Of a DNA stretch of 64,000 bases, positions 7,548-17,549 are shown piece by piece. The notes under the pieces are model-generated. The model saw only the letters and a program-made list of their open reading frames with translations. It made no database searches and was not told the DNA's origin. The stretch is from Chitinophaga pinensis. Its GTDB lineage: Bacteria; Bacteroidota; Bacteroidia; Chitinophagales; Chitinophagaceae. Made by a program: the position numbers and the translations under genes. Numbering within the stretch: position 1 is the stretch's first letter; each line of letters opens with the position of its first letter. The stretch lies in assembly GCA_945876095.1 (NCBI GenBank), contig CAMCMP010000006.1:62001-126000 (forward strand), in the 5' to 3' direction.

Positions 7548-10019
7548 ATGGTCTTATTTCAATCTAAATTAAAGCTGTTTTTTAATTTCGCTTTATTCAT
7601 AATCTTATACATGCCGAACGCTTTTTCGCAAAGCAATGGCAGCATTTCGGGCAAAGTAATCGACAAATTAACCCAACAACCTGTGTCAAACGCTAATGTA
7701 ATTTTAGAGGGCACAAACAAAGGAGTTATTACAGATTCAAATGGTGTGTTCAGAATTACAGATATAGCACTAAAAACTTACAATGTAATTTTTTCATTAG
7801 TAGGATATAAATCGGAAACACTTTTCAATATTGCCATAAATGCAGGCAATGAAAATAATGTAACCGTAGAGTTAGAACCTAACGCTGGTGCCCTAACAGA
7901 AGTGGTGGTAAAAACAAACAAACGCACTGTCCGTGCAGCAACATTAGAAACACCATTAAGTGTGCAAAGATTGACAACTGAAGAAATAAAAGCAAATCCT
8001 GGAGGTAATTTTGATATTAGCAAAGTAATTCAAAGTTTACCAGGCGTAGGCGGTGGTGTAGGAGGGGGTGGTTATAGAAACGATATTATTATTCGTGGTG
8101 GTGGCCCCGGAGAAAATGTGTTTTATTTAGATGGCATTGAAGTGCCTGTAATCAATCACTTTCAAACACAAGGAAGTTCGGGAGGTCCACAAGGTATATT
8201 AAATGTATCGTTTATTGAAGACGTAAAACTAAGTTCATCCGCTTTTGATGCCCGATACGATAATACATTGAGTTCAGTATTTCAGTTCAAACAAAAAAAT
8301 GGCAATCCAAATAATGTACAAGGAAATGTAAGATTAAGTGCCAGCGAATTGGCTGCAACTTTTGAAGGTCCTTTATCTAAAAATAAAAAAACAACTTTTT
8401 TGGCATCAGCAAGACGTTCCTATTTACAATTGCTTTTCTCCTTAATTGATTTACCTATCCGCCCTAATTATTGGGATTTTCAAACAAAAATTACTCATCA
8501 AATTGATAAAAAAACAACCCTCTCTTTTATTAGTATCGGTGCAATAGATGAGTTTCAGTTTGCTGAAATAAAAAGTGCAACTCCTGAAAAATTATACATC
8601 ATTAATTCTAACCCATTCATAAACCAAAAAACCTACACAGCTGGTGTCTCCCTAAAACGATTAATCAATAAAGGCTTTATAAACATTGCCCTTAGCCGCA
8701 ATTGGTTCAATAATAATATAGAACAATTTGAAGATAATAAACTGCAATTGCCTTCCCAACAGATATTATCCGTTAATTCCACCGAAGTTGAAAATAAATT
8801 ACGCATAGATGTAAACAAAAATAGCAACGGTTGGAAATTTGCTTACGGCGGAATGCTACAATTAGCAGAATACAAAAACGAAACATTTACAGTTTTAAGA
8901 AAAGAATTGAGAGACGATATAGGGACTATCATTCAGCCAAATGTTTCCATAAATTTTAAAAGTCCTTTAAACAATTTTTTAAAATACGGAGCATTTGCAC
9001 AAGTAGGCAAGCGTTTTTTTGATAACAGATTGGGAGTAAGTGGTGGTTTGCGCACCGATATGAACAATTTTACAACCGACGCAAACAACCCATTACAAAC
9101 TCTATCTCCACGCATTTCATTCAGCTATGTACTGGCAGACAAATGGACTGCGAATGCTTCAATTGGCAGCTATTACAAATTAGCTCCTTATACTATTTTA
9201 GGTTTTGCAGATAACAACAATACCCTAGTAAATAAGAATAGCAAATACCAAAAAAGCGACCACTATGTTGCAGGTATTGAATATTTACCCAACGATGGAT
9301 TACGATTTACCTTAGAGGGTTTTTATAAAAAATACAACAACGTTCCTGTATCTATACGCAATGGAATATCCTTAGCCAACCTAGGCAGCGATTTTAATAT
9401 ATTGGGTAACGAAGCTGTAATAACCAATGGTAAAGGCAATACATATGGCTTTGAAATATTTGCACAAAAAAAACTAACCAACCGATTTTTTGGAATACTA
9501 TCCTACACTTTTTACAAAAGCAAATACAGTGGTGCTAATAATATTTTGGTCCCCAGCAGTTGGGATAATGAGCATTTAGTAAGTGCCACCTTAGGTTATA
9601 AATTTTCAAGAAACTGGGAGCTGGGTTTAAAATTCCGATATCAGGGTGGTGCGCCATACACACAGTTTGATGAGGTTGCTTCAAGAACAAATTATCTTTC
9701 TCAAGGACAAGGAATATATGACTATACACAATTAAACACCCTTCGTTTAGGAGGCTTTAATAGTAGTGATATTCGAATTGATAAGAAATGGAATTTTAGA
9801 AAAACAACCTTTGATTTGTTTTTAGACATTACCAACTGGTATGCCGCAAAAAGCGTTGCACTACCTTCATACACTTTTAAAAGAACAGCAGACAATACTG
9901 CATTTGCTACAACTAACGGCTTATCAATTAAAGCTGATGGCAGTAATGCCATACCGGTATTGCTAAAAAATAATGAAGCACAGTTTACTCCTACTATTGG
10001 TTTTATTGTTGAGTTTTAG
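7548..10019 (+). CDS. TonB-dependent receptor with carboxypeptidase-like domain
   Basis: An 823-residue outer-membrane active transporter. It has a signal peptide (to about residue 27, NAFSQ), then a carboxypeptidase regulatory-like beta-sandwich (about 30-112; SGKVIDKLTQQPVSNANV through ELEPNAG), a plug domain (about 120-240, with a glycine-rich GVGGGVGGGG stretch and RGGGPGENVFYLDGIEV), and a C-terminal beta barrel ending in an aromatic strand, GFIVEF. No SusD-like partner is adjacent, so this is not a canonical glycan-uptake SusCD pair; a chelate or other small ligand is possible. No TonB-box ligand specificity can be read. It is monocistronic. Confidence 0.9.
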   Translation: MVLFQSKLKLFFNFALFIILYMPNAFSQSNGSISGKVIDKLTQQPVSNANVILEGTNKGVITDSNGVFRITDIALKTYNVIFSLVGYKSETLFNIAINAGNENNVTVELEPNAGALTEVVVKTNKRTVRAATLETPLSVQRLTTEEIKANPGGNFDISKVIQSLPGVGGGVGGGGYRNDIIIRGGGPGENVFYLDGIEVPVINHFQTQGSSGGPQGILNVSFIEDVKLSSSAFDARYDNTLSSVFQFKQKNGNPNNVQGNVRLSASELAATFEGPLSKNKKTTFLASARRSYLQLLFSLIDLPIRPNYWDFQTKITHQIDKKTTLSFISIGAIDEFQFAEIKSATPEKLYIINSNPFINQKTYTAGVSLKRLINKGFINIALSRNWFNNNIEQFEDNKLQLPSQQILSVNSTEVENKLRIDVNKNSNGWKFAYGGMLQLAEYKNETFTVLRKELRDDIGTIIQPNVSINFKSPLNNFLKYGAFAQVGKRFFDNRLGVSGGLRTDMNNFTTDANNPLQTLSPRISFSYVLADKWTANASIGSYYKLAPYTILGFADNNNTLVNKNSKYQKSDHYVAGIEYLPNDGLRFTLEGFYKKYNNVPVSIRNGISLANLGSDFNILGNEAVITNGKGNTYGFEIFAQKKLTNRFFGILSYTFYKSKYSGANNILVPSSWDNEHLVSATLGYKFSRNWELGLKFRYQGGAPYTQFDEVASRTNYLSQGQGIYDYTQLNTLRLGGFNSSDIRIDKKWNFRKTTFDLFLDITNWYAAKSVALPSYTFKRTADNTAFATTNGLSIKADGSNAIPVLLKNNEAQFTPTIGFIVEF

Positions 10020-10632
10020 CGCAGTAAAGTCTAATAACTATGATACAACTTTGAAAGAGAAGTTTATACTTTTAACATACGTATTATTAAAAGCTGGAAA
10101 GAAGTAACCCTTGTTGTAAATTTTGCTATTCAATTTGGCTTCATATTGAACTATTCAATTAAACCTAAACAGATTTTCGAAGAGAGTTGTTATGTTTAAA
10201 CTTATTTGACAAATAATTGTTTGTTATGATAGATTGAGAGGAACTGAAAAGTTTTACTTTTTTGATCTCTAATGCTTTGAAAATTTCAAGTGCTTATTTA
10301 CTAAATGGCTTTCGATCGGCTCGGAAACATTGTACTATTAGAAACAAAAACAATCATTTAACGAGAAAAATAGAGTCACTTACATAAAGTTTTTAACCAA
10401 TCAGAGCTATGCGTTCGAACTTCGGCTGTTTGCAACCCTGTTCTTTAGTTAAGGCTGGACCTGTTTTTATTGGGGTTTTGGTTATTATATTATACTTTTA
10501 ATCTTTATTGGTCGGTAGTTCAGGGCAAAGCGGTGAATGAATTTCAAAACTACAACTGTACTTTTCGCTTGAGGTCATTTTAAAAATACCAGTTACAATA
10601 AACAATAGATTATTTATACAAAAGAAATTAAT
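10020..10632. other. Intergenic region, nothing recognised
   Basis: About 610 bases between the receptor and the next membrane-protein gene. No ORF with family resemblance, RNA gene, strong hairpin or repeat was seen. Probably decayed or regulatory sequence. Confidence 0.5.
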
Positions 10633-11562
10633 ATGGCATTATCAAAAATCTTGGAAAACCTTTATCAAAAACTTCTTTCGCAAAAAACCAAAGAAAAGAG
10701 TGAACAGGTTATCTTATGGATTGCATTAGCAAGTTTTATTCTTCACTTATTAGTTATTGGATTATTGCATTTTAATATTATTTCTATTAGTGAACCTTCA
10801 AACTTATTAAAAAATCCTATCGCAGCTATTTATACTCCTTTCTCCTTTATATTGGTTTACGAGGTATATCTTTTAATTTATTACCTCCCAAAATCAACTT
10901 CTATCTATATCTCAAAGCAATATGAAATTATTGCACTCATCATTATTAGAAGGCTGTTTAAAGATCTTTCGGATTTATCTCTCTCGTCAGATTGGTTTAG
11001 CATTAAAAATGATTTGCAATTTACCTATGACTTAGTAGCATCGCTATTTTTATTCTATTTGATTTATCTATTCCATATTCAAAGAACCAAAGTTTATAGA
11101 ACTATTAAAAATAGTAAAAACCATAATTTGAGTATTTCAAAATTTATAAATGCGAAAAAATGGATGGCGACAGCTTTAGTCCCCTTACTATTAATTATTG
11201 CAATATATTCTTTCATAAACTGGAGTACTGGTATATTTCAACCAGTTGTAAACAACTCAATTTCTTTTAAGAATATTAATAATGTTTTCTTTGAACAGTT
11301 CTTTAATATTTTGATTATTGCTGATGTAATATTATTATTATTTTCATTTTTTCATACAGATGAATTTCATAAAGTCATTCGAAACTCTGGCTTTATCATT
11401 TCAACTATATTAATTCGAATTTCTTTTTCTGTTAGTGGTATCATTAATACTATATTAATTGTTTCTGCTATCTTATTTGGACTTTTAATACTTTTCATTC
11501 ATAATAAATTTGAAAAGCAGTTAGCAGAAGAAATTAAAGAGAGTAATGAAATTGAAGAATAA
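10633..11562 (+). CDS. Multi-pass membrane protein of unknown function
   Basis: A 309-residue protein not recognised by family. About seven hydrophobic segments are visible (near residues 26-46, 58-82, 130-148, 177-196, 230-248, 255-275 and 280-297). The ends are charged: a lysine-rich start and a Glu-rich tail (EEIKESNEIEE). Conserved catalytic motifs are absent. It is followed on the opposite strand by a broken DUF5670-like gene. Any function would be a guess. Confidence 0.7.
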   Translation: MALSKILENLYQKLLSQKTKEKSEQVILWIALASFILHLLVIGLLHFNIISISEPSNLLKNPIAAIYTPFSFILVYEVYLLIYYLPKSTSIYISKQYEIIALIIIRRLFKDLSDLSLSSDWFSIKNDLQFTYDLVASLFLFYLIYLFHIQRTKVYRTIKNSKNHNLSISKFINAKKWMATALVPLLLIIAIYSFINWSTGIFQPVVNNSISFKNINNVFFEQFFNILIIADVILLLFSFFHTDEFHKVIRNSGFIISTILIRISFSVSGIINTILIVSAILFGLLILFIHNKFEKQLAEEIKESNEIEE

Positions 11563-11675
11563 AACGATACTTATAAAGTTGAAATTGTGAAATTAATACT
11601 GCATAGAAAAAGGAGTATTTCATCAAGTAAAATAGTAATTCTCAATAAAATGAAAGGCTGCTATTAAATCTAATT

Positions 11676-11831
11676 CTATAAAACTTTATTGCCTTGGATT
11701 ACTCTAAATATTAAAGATTTAATTGCAATAACAAGTAGAATATAAATAATCCCTCCTAAACTATATGCGAAAAATCCAACATCCTAACTTATTACTAGTA
11801 TCACGGCAATTACATAAAGTAAATTTTCCAT
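11676..11831 (-). pseudogene. DUF5670/Lmo0937-like small membrane protein with in-frame stop
   Basis: Minus-strand frame of 51 codons plus stop reading MENLLYVIAVILVIS, then TAG, then DVGFFAYSLGGIIYILLVIA and a short tail. The pattern MxNLLYxIAVxLVIxWxxGFFAYxxGGIIHILLVIAI is that of the DUF5670 (Lmo0937) family of about 50-residue membrane proteins. The stop is codon 16, at the position where the family has Trp, so a single TGG-to-TAG change explains it. The frame is otherwise intact. It could be a young pseudogene or an assembly error. Confidence 0.7.
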
Positions 11832-12183
11832 TTTCTTTATTTTTAAGTTTTATAAATATATGAAGCTTAAAAATAGAACTTGCGAAATCTAATTAAATGA
11901 CTCAATACTATCAACCCACTGATTAATATCAGTACTTTCAGATTTATCGTTACTTGTAAAATATTATTTTGCTTAATATATTTAGTTTTACAATGCAGTT
12001 GATGTGAGAAACAATCACCCAAAAATTACAAATTCATGCGATTTGCAAAGAAATACAGTTCAAAACTATTTGATAGTAAGCGTTCGAAATTAAACAAAGA
12101 AGGAAGCCTAAGATCCTAATAAATGAACACATCATTTCTTAAGATAATTGCTTTGTGTTTTTAAATAAGCATCAAAAAAATAA
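11832..12183. other. Intergenic region, nothing recognised
   Basis: AT-rich sequence upstream of the broken DUF5670-like gene and downstream of the tetR-type gene. No reading frame of note, RNA gene or strong terminator was recognised. Confidence 0.4.
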
Positions 12184-12855
12184 TTATCCCAAAACCTTAA
12201 ATAACAACTCTTCTATAAATTGACTGGTGTATTCTGCATTGTTTTTGCTTGAAATATCGGTAAGTCTAGGCAAATTAACACTAAAGTACTGTTGATGATG
12301 GGAAGTTTCAATCAAAGTGGTACTCAACGACCTCGGATATTTATAGCTAGAATTATACTGGGTGATAACTTCTGCAATTTTTGAACATAAATCTTTGTAG
12401 GGCTTAAACACCTCGTTCTTATTGATCTCTGCTACTTCCTTTACCAAATAAACTTTACTACTTTCTGTTATCACAATTTGGTTTAAAAACTTTTTGTTAT
12501 AGTCAAACTGACTAGCGCTTTCTGACAATTCATGCGTAAGTAAATGAACAATGTTTTTCAATTTTTCTTTTTTGTCCAACACATTTTCCAATTTGAACGT
12601 AACCAAAAATTCCATGTAACACCAGTACCAATTAAGAATATACAGTAACAATCTGTGCTTATTTTCAAAATATCTATAAATAGTAGCCTCTGTACTATTT
12701 ATTTCTGCAGCTAATTTTTTGAATGTAAATTGCTCGAAACCCAGCAAATAAATAAGGTCAATGGCTTTTTTAACCATTAACTTTCCCACTTCGCTACTTT
12801 CGGGGTTTCGTAAATAAACTTTTTCGTTGATATCAAATTTTACTTGAAATTCCAT
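12184..12855 (-). CDS. TetR-family transcriptional regulator
   Basis: A 223-residue one-component repressor. The TetR helix-turn-helix occupies about residues 25-72, with the signature FTFKKLAAEINSTEATIYRYF typical of the family (quoted region about 43-63). The C-terminal half is a helical ligand/dimer domain with no recognised specificity. It is transcribed divergently from the ABC-HlyD-TolC operon, with 119 bases between start codons, and that interval holds a perfect palindrome that could be its operator. The likely role is local control of the export operon in response to an unknown effector. Confidence 0.88.
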   Translation of the reverse strand: MEFQVKFDINEKVYLRNPESSEVGKLMVKKAIDLIYLLGFEQFTFKKLAAEINSTEATIYRYFENKHRLLLYILNWYWCYMEFLVTFKLENVLDKKEKLKNIVHLLTHELSESASQFDYNKKFLNQIVITESSKVYLVKEVAEINKNEVFKPYKDLCSKIAEVITQYNSSYKYPRSLSTTLIETSHHQQYFSVNLPRLTDISSKNNAEYTSQFIEELLFKVLG

Positions 12856-12935
12856 TTCTTCGTTTTAATAAAGATAGTAATTGTTTGTTTCAAGATAGCT
12901 TTTATTATTTTAATAATAGTTTAACAATTATATAA

Positions 12936-12950
12936 AATAGTATTACTATT
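12936..12950. promoter_or_regulatory. Candidate TetR operator
   Basis: Perfect odd palindrome AATAGTA-T-TACTATT lying 24 bases before the ABC gene, in the divergent promoter region. A second pair of 7-bp arms, TATTATT and AATAATA, lies at 12903-12918. The sequence TATTTTCG at 12960-12967 is near the -7 consensus but not exact. Position fits repression of the export operon. AT-richness makes chance palindromes more likely. Confidence 0.45.
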
Positions 12951-12974
12951 ATTTAAAACTATTTTCGTACCTTC

Positions 12975-14648
12975 ATGACTTATACATCTAAAATGGCAAA
13001 TCAAAAAGAATATAGATATAAAAAAATACTTGATTTGATAAAAATAGAACGCAGTGAAATATCTTCTGTATATTTTTATGCTATCCTAAATGGGATTATA
13101 CAACTAAGTCTTCCACTTGGCATTCAGGCTATTTTAGGTTTTGTATTAGGTGCCACTATGGTTACATCTGTATACTTATTGATATTTATTATCATTATTG
13201 CTGTTCTAATTGTGGGCTATTTGCAAATCAATCAAATGAAGATTATTGAAAAAATTCAACAAAAAATCTTTGTTCGCTATGCTTTTTCATTTGCAGAGAC
13301 AATCCCAAAATTAGATTTAAAGGATATTGATCATTATTATTTACCTGAAAAAATAAATCGATTTTTCGATGTACTTAATGTTCAAAAAGGAATTTCAAAA
13401 TTGCTTTTAGATATCCCTTCAGCAACGATTCAAATTATTTTTGGTTTACTAATACTTTCCTTTTACCATCCCTATTTTATTGTTTTTTCATCCATACTAC
13501 TCATAGTTATTTTCATCATTTTTAAAGTGACGAGTAAAAAAGGGATAGAAACAAGCATTGAAGAAAGTAATTTTAAATACAAAGTAGTGTCATGGCTTGA
13601 AGAAATGGGGCGGGTAATAAAATCATTTAAATATAGCCAAGGCACTCACTTAAATTTAATAAAAACAGATGAAAAATTATTAAAATACCTTAATGCCAGA
13701 ACGGCTCATTTCCAAATTTTATTACTACAATTCAAATCCCTTGTTTTTTTTAAAGTATGTGTTACTGCACTGATGCTTGTGTTAGGATCCTATTTATTGT
13801 TTAATCAATTGATAACGATAGGGCAATTTGTAGCTGCTGAAATCATAATTTTAACTACTATCAGTTCAATGGAAAAATTGATATCCAGTTTAGAAAATGT
13901 ATATGATGTAATTACTGGATTGGTAAAACTAGATTCAGTATTAAACAATCCAATTGAAAAAGAGGAAAGCTTTAAATTAGAATCAAACGAACTCGTTATT
14001 ACATTAGACAAAATGAGTTTTTCGTACGATGCCAATCAAGAAATATTTAATTCTATTTCTGCAACAATACCTGCCAATGCCATCACCTGTATTTCGGGTA
14101 AAGAAAACAGTGGAAAATCTACTTTTCTGAAATTACTGACGGGCTCTTATATGCATTTTAATGGAAGCATTGCATTCAATGCTATTCCGCTACAAAATTA
14201 TTCATTAGAAAACCTCCGAACAAAAATGGGGATATTATTATACGAACAAGACCTTTTCGAAGGTTCTCTTTATGAAAATATTGTTTTAGGAAGAACGGAA
14301 ATTAAAATAGAACGCATTATGGATTTGTCTAAAAAATTGGGTTTTGAAGATTTTATAAAATCTTTCCCCAACTATTTTGAAACGCAACTAGACCCATTAG
14401 GACAAAAATTACCCTCATCGCTAATTAGAAAAATCTTATTGTTAAGAGCCTTAATCAATACCCCTCAACTATTGATATTAGAAGAGCCATGGGTAGGATT
14501 TGAGGATTCAACTATAACTAAAATTCAAAACTATATAATTGATATTTCAAAAAATAGTACCGTTGTTATTTCTACCAATGACAAAAATTTTATAGAAAAA
14601 AGTACAGTACATTTTAATATCGAAAACGGAACATTTACAAAAGCATGA
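12975..14648 (+). CDS. ABC exporter subunit, permease-ATPase fusion with degenerate motifs
   Basis: A 557-residue half-transporter with about six membrane helices (residues 20-300) and a C-terminal ATPase domain, in the layout of type I secretion exporters but with no N-terminal C39 peptidase. Walker A is intact (GKENSGKST, 375-383) and the Q-loop is present (LYEQDLFEGS). Other motifs have drifted: the signature is LPSSL at 479-483 instead of LSGGQ, Walker B ends LLILEEP (499-505; Glu for the usual Asp), and the switch His is Asn535 in STNDK. It may use ATP weakly or work with a partner. Translation may also begin at the ATG at 12993. Its stop overlaps the HlyD start as ATGA. Confidence 0.85.
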   Translation: MTYTSKMANQKEYRYKKILDLIKIERSEISSVYFYAILNGIIQLSLPLGIQAILGFVLGATMVTSVYLLIFIIIIAVLIVGYLQINQMKIIEKIQQKIFVRYAFSFAETIPKLDLKDIDHYYLPEKINRFFDVLNVQKGISKLLLDIPSATIQIIFGLLILSFYHPYFIVFSSILLIVIFIIFKVTSKKGIETSIEESNFKYKVVSWLEEMGRVIKSFKYSQGTHLNLIKTDEKLLKYLNARTAHFQILLLQFKSLVFFKVCVTALMLVLGSYLLFNQLITIGQFVAAEIIILTTISSMEKLISSLENVYDVITGLVKLDSVLNNPIEKEESFKLESNELVITLDKMSFSYDANQEIFNSISATIPANAITCISGKENSGKSTFLKLLTGSYMHFNGSIAFNAIPLQNYSLENLRTKMGILLYEQDLFEGSLYENIVLGRTEIKIERIMDLSKKLGFEDFIKSFPNYFETQLDPLGQKLPSSLIRKILLLRALINTPQLLILEEPWVGFEDSTITKIQNYIIDISKNSTVVISTNDKNFIEKSTVHFNIENGTFTKA

Positions 14649-15964
14649 TGAGCAAGTCAACTATTTTTTTAAAGTCTTACGATGCTGTTTATTTATCAGA
14701 TCGGAAATCAAGGGTAAAATATTATTTTGGAGGGTTTATCCTTTTATGTGCACTCATACTATTTTTGCCCTGGACGCAAAATATCAAAGCCAATGGTGAT
14801 ATTACCACTTTGAGACAAGAGCAACGTCCGCAAAAAATAAATTCCCCTATACCTGGCAGAATTAGTCAATGGAAAGTTAAAGAAGGTGATTTTATAAAAA
14901 AAGGTGATACCATTTTGATTTTGACTGAAATAAAAGAAGATTATTTAGACCCTAATTTAATAGCCAGGACACAAAGTCAAGTAAATGCAAAAAAGGGAAG
15001 CATCGATTATTACAAAGAGAAAATAGGCACAACCGAAATGCAAATTGGCAACTTGGCTCAATCCAAAAAATTAAAAATTGAGCAATTGAACAATAAAATA
15101 GGTCAACTCAATAATAAATTAGAAGGCGAAAAAGCAGAATTGGAAGCCAATCAAAACGAAACTAAATTACTCAAAAACCAATACGAAAGGCAGTTGAAAT
15201 TGTATGAAGAAGATTTGGTTTCTCAAACTCAATTGCAACAGCGAAACATTCAATATCAAAATGCTACTTCAAAAGAAATAACAACTAAAAATAAAATCGC
15301 CCAAACGCAACAAGAACTAATTAATATTCGAATAGAGCAAAATGGTGTAGAGCAAGAATATGCCGAAAAAATGAATAAGGCAGAAGGCGATAAATTTCAG
15401 AATTTAAGCCAAATAGCAGTAACCGAATCTGATGTAGCCAAACTCGAAAATCAAGTAAGCAATTACACTATCAGAAATGGAATGTATATCGTAACCGCTT
15501 CGCAGGACGGGCAAATAGTACAAGCCAATAAATCGGGAATTGGTGAAATATTAAAAGAAGGTGAAGCCATTGCTGTAATTGTGCCAACAAGAGTAGATTA
15601 TGCCGTAGAAATGTTTGTTGAACCAATGGATTTACCTTTGATAAATATAGGGCAATCAGTTCGTTTTACCTTTGATGGATATCCCGCTATTGTGTTTAGT
15701 GGATGGCCAGATGGTAGCTATGGTACCTTTGCAGGAAAGGTAGTATCTTTTGAAAATACCATTGGACAAAATGGGCTATTTCGAGTGTTGGTGGCAGAAG
15801 ATAATACTATAAAAAAATGGCCACAACAATTGAAAATAGGGGCGGGTTCTCATGCTATTTTACTCCTAAATGACGTGCCAATATGGTATGAATTATGGCG
15901 AAATATCAACGGATTTCCTGTCGAATTTTATATACCTAAGCAAAAAGATAAAAAATATAAGTAA
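14645..15964 (+). CDS. HlyD-family periplasmic adaptor (membrane fusion protein)
   Basis: A 439-residue adaptor linking the inner-membrane ABC subunit to the TolC-like channel. A short cytoplasmic N-terminus precedes one membrane helix (about 28-45, FILLCALILFLPW). Next come a first half-lipoyl segment (SPIPGRISQWKVKEGDFIKKG, split around residue 70-90), a long coiled coil (about 105-265, rich in Gln, Lys and Glu), and the returning lipoyl and beta-barrel region (about 275-420). The start overlaps the ABC stop by four bases and its own stop shares one base with the TolC start, so the three are one translationally coupled operon. Confidence 0.9.
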   Translation: MMSKSTIFLKSYDAVYLSDRKSRVKYYFGGFILLCALILFLPWTQNIKANGDITTLRQEQRPQKINSPIPGRISQWKVKEGDFIKKGDTILILTEIKEDYLDPNLIARTQSQVNAKKGSIDYYKEKIGTTEMQIGNLAQSKKLKIEQLNNKIGQLNNKLEGEKAELEANQNETKLLKNQYERQLKLYEEDLVSQTQLQQRNIQYQNATSKEITTKNKIAQTQQELINIRIEQNGVEQEYAEKMNKAEGDKFQNLSQIAVTESDVAKLENQVSNYTIRNGMYIVTASQDGQIVQANKSGIGEILKEGEAIAVIVPTRVDYAVEMFVEPMDLPLINIGQSVRFTFDGYPAIVFSGWPDGSYGTFAGKVVSFENTIGQNGLFRVLVAEDNTIKKWPQQLKIGAGSHAILLLNDVPIWYELWRNINGFPVEFYIPKQKDKKYK

Positions 15965-17364
15965 TGAAAAAGTATCTAATTATTTTTCTTCTTCTATTTT
16001 ATTCTTCCATTGCCATTTCTCAAAAAAATAGTTCATCGCTCAATGTGGAACAGTTTTTAGAAATCGTAAGGCAATATCATCCCGTAGTGAAATTATCAAA
16101 AATTGGCATTCAAAAATCCGATGCCGATATTTCCATTGCTCGCGGTGCATTCAATCCAATAATTAGTAATATCATTTCAAATAAAACATTTTCCAACACA
16201 CCATATTATGATTTTACTAATCCTAATATTACCATACCTACATGGTATGGGATTGAGGTTTCGGCTGGATTGGAAAACCTATCGGGCAATCGTTTTGACC
16301 CTTCAGAAACATTGGGACAATCAAGTTATATTGGCATCAGTATTCCCTTGATTAAGAATTTGGTGATGGATAAACGTAGAGCCTACCTCCAACAAGCAAA
16401 ATTGTATAATGAAATGGCTAAAACCGAACAGCAAGCCATTATAAATAATATTTTGATGGAAGCTGCCTCACAATTTTGGGAATGGGTAAATGCGTATGAA
16501 GCTTATAATATTGTTCAAAAAAATCTTACCATAAGCCAAAAGCGTTTTGAAATGGTAAAAAATACTTTTAAATATGGTGAGCGCCCGGCTATAGATACTG
16601 TAGAAGCGATGTCTCAAAATCAAAGTTTTGAATTTCAGAAAAATGAATCTTGGCTAAAATTTCTAAATGAATGCCTTGAATTAAGTGCTTTTTTATGGCA
16701 ATCCAATAACAATCCTTATCAATTACCCGAAAACGTTGTTCCACAAAAAGGCTGGGACAATGAAATAAATATTCAAAACGCCCAACTCAATTTGGCTGAA
16801 TTATTGGTCAATGCTGCACAATTTCATCCTGAACTGCAGATTTACAAACAAAAATTAGATGTTCTGGGAATTGATAAAAAATTAAAATTTCAAGAACTAC
16901 TCCCCAAACTTGATTTTAAATACAACCATTTAAGTAAAGGATACAATGCCTTTGTAAGCGAAGGGTTATTGTTTCAAAACAATTATCAATATGGTTTAAA
17001 ATTAGAAATGCCCTTTCCTTTTTCCAAAGGCAGAGGCGAATATAAAAAAGTAAAGCTTAAACAAGAAGAAACGCAAATTTTACGAAGTCAAAAATCACTA
17101 AATATAGAATTAAAGGTAAAAAATTATTATAACGAATTCATAACTTTAAAAAACCAAGTTCTACTGAACAGAAGTATGCTCACCAATTTTGAGAAATTGT
17201 TGAAAGCAGAAGAAACCCTCTTTAGAAACGGTGAAAGCTCTTTGTTTTTAATCAATTCAAGAGAAAATAAAGTTTTAGAAACTGAACGAAAACTTATTGA
17301 ATTAAAAGCTAAATATTACAAAACAATTTATGCCTTACAGTGGAGCACAGGTTTATTGAAATAA
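15964..17364 (+). CDS. TolC-family outer-membrane efflux protein
   Basis: A 466-residue outer-membrane channel with a signal peptide (cleavage near AISQ, residue 20) and the long alpha-helical repeats of TolC proteins, seen as two related Gln/Asn-rich helical blocks around residues 130-230 and 330-460. It completes the tripartite exporter with the ABC and HlyD genes. No substrate gene, such as a bacteriocin precursor or RTX protein, lies beside the operon, so the cargo is unknown. Its start codon shares its first base with the adaptor's stop codon. Confidence 0.88.
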   Translation: MKKYLIIFLLLFYSSIAISQKNSSSLNVEQFLEIVRQYHPVVKLSKIGIQKSDADISIARGAFNPIISNIISNKTFSNTPYYDFTNPNITIPTWYGIEVSAGLENLSGNRFDPSETLGQSSYIGISIPLIKNLVMDKRRAYLQQAKLYNEMAKTEQQAIINNILMEAASQFWEWVNAYEAYNIVQKNLTISQKRFEMVKNTFKYGERPAIDTVEAMSQNQSFEFQKNESWLKFLNECLELSAFLWQSNNNPYQLPENVVPQKGWDNEINIQNAQLNLAELLVNAAQFHPELQIYKQKLDVLGIDKKLKFQELLPKLDFKYNHLSKGYNAFVSEGLLFQNNYQYGLKLEMPFPFSKGRGEYKKVKLKQEETQILRSQKSLNIELKVKNYYNEFITLKNQVLLNRSMLTNFEKLLKAEETLFRNGESSLFLINSRENKVLETERKLIELKAKYYKTIYALQWSTGLLK

Positions 17365-17549
17365 AATTCAGACAGACATTAGAAATAGATTGGGGGAAAT
17401 TTAAAATACATATTCTATATATTAAAGCCGCGTTATTCATAAAGAACTTTTTTGAAAATAAGTGCAGATCTTTACCTAGATCCTATTGATTATAGACAGG
17501 ATTTTATCAATAGTTATTAAATTCTTATGGACGTTTTTTAAATTAAATA

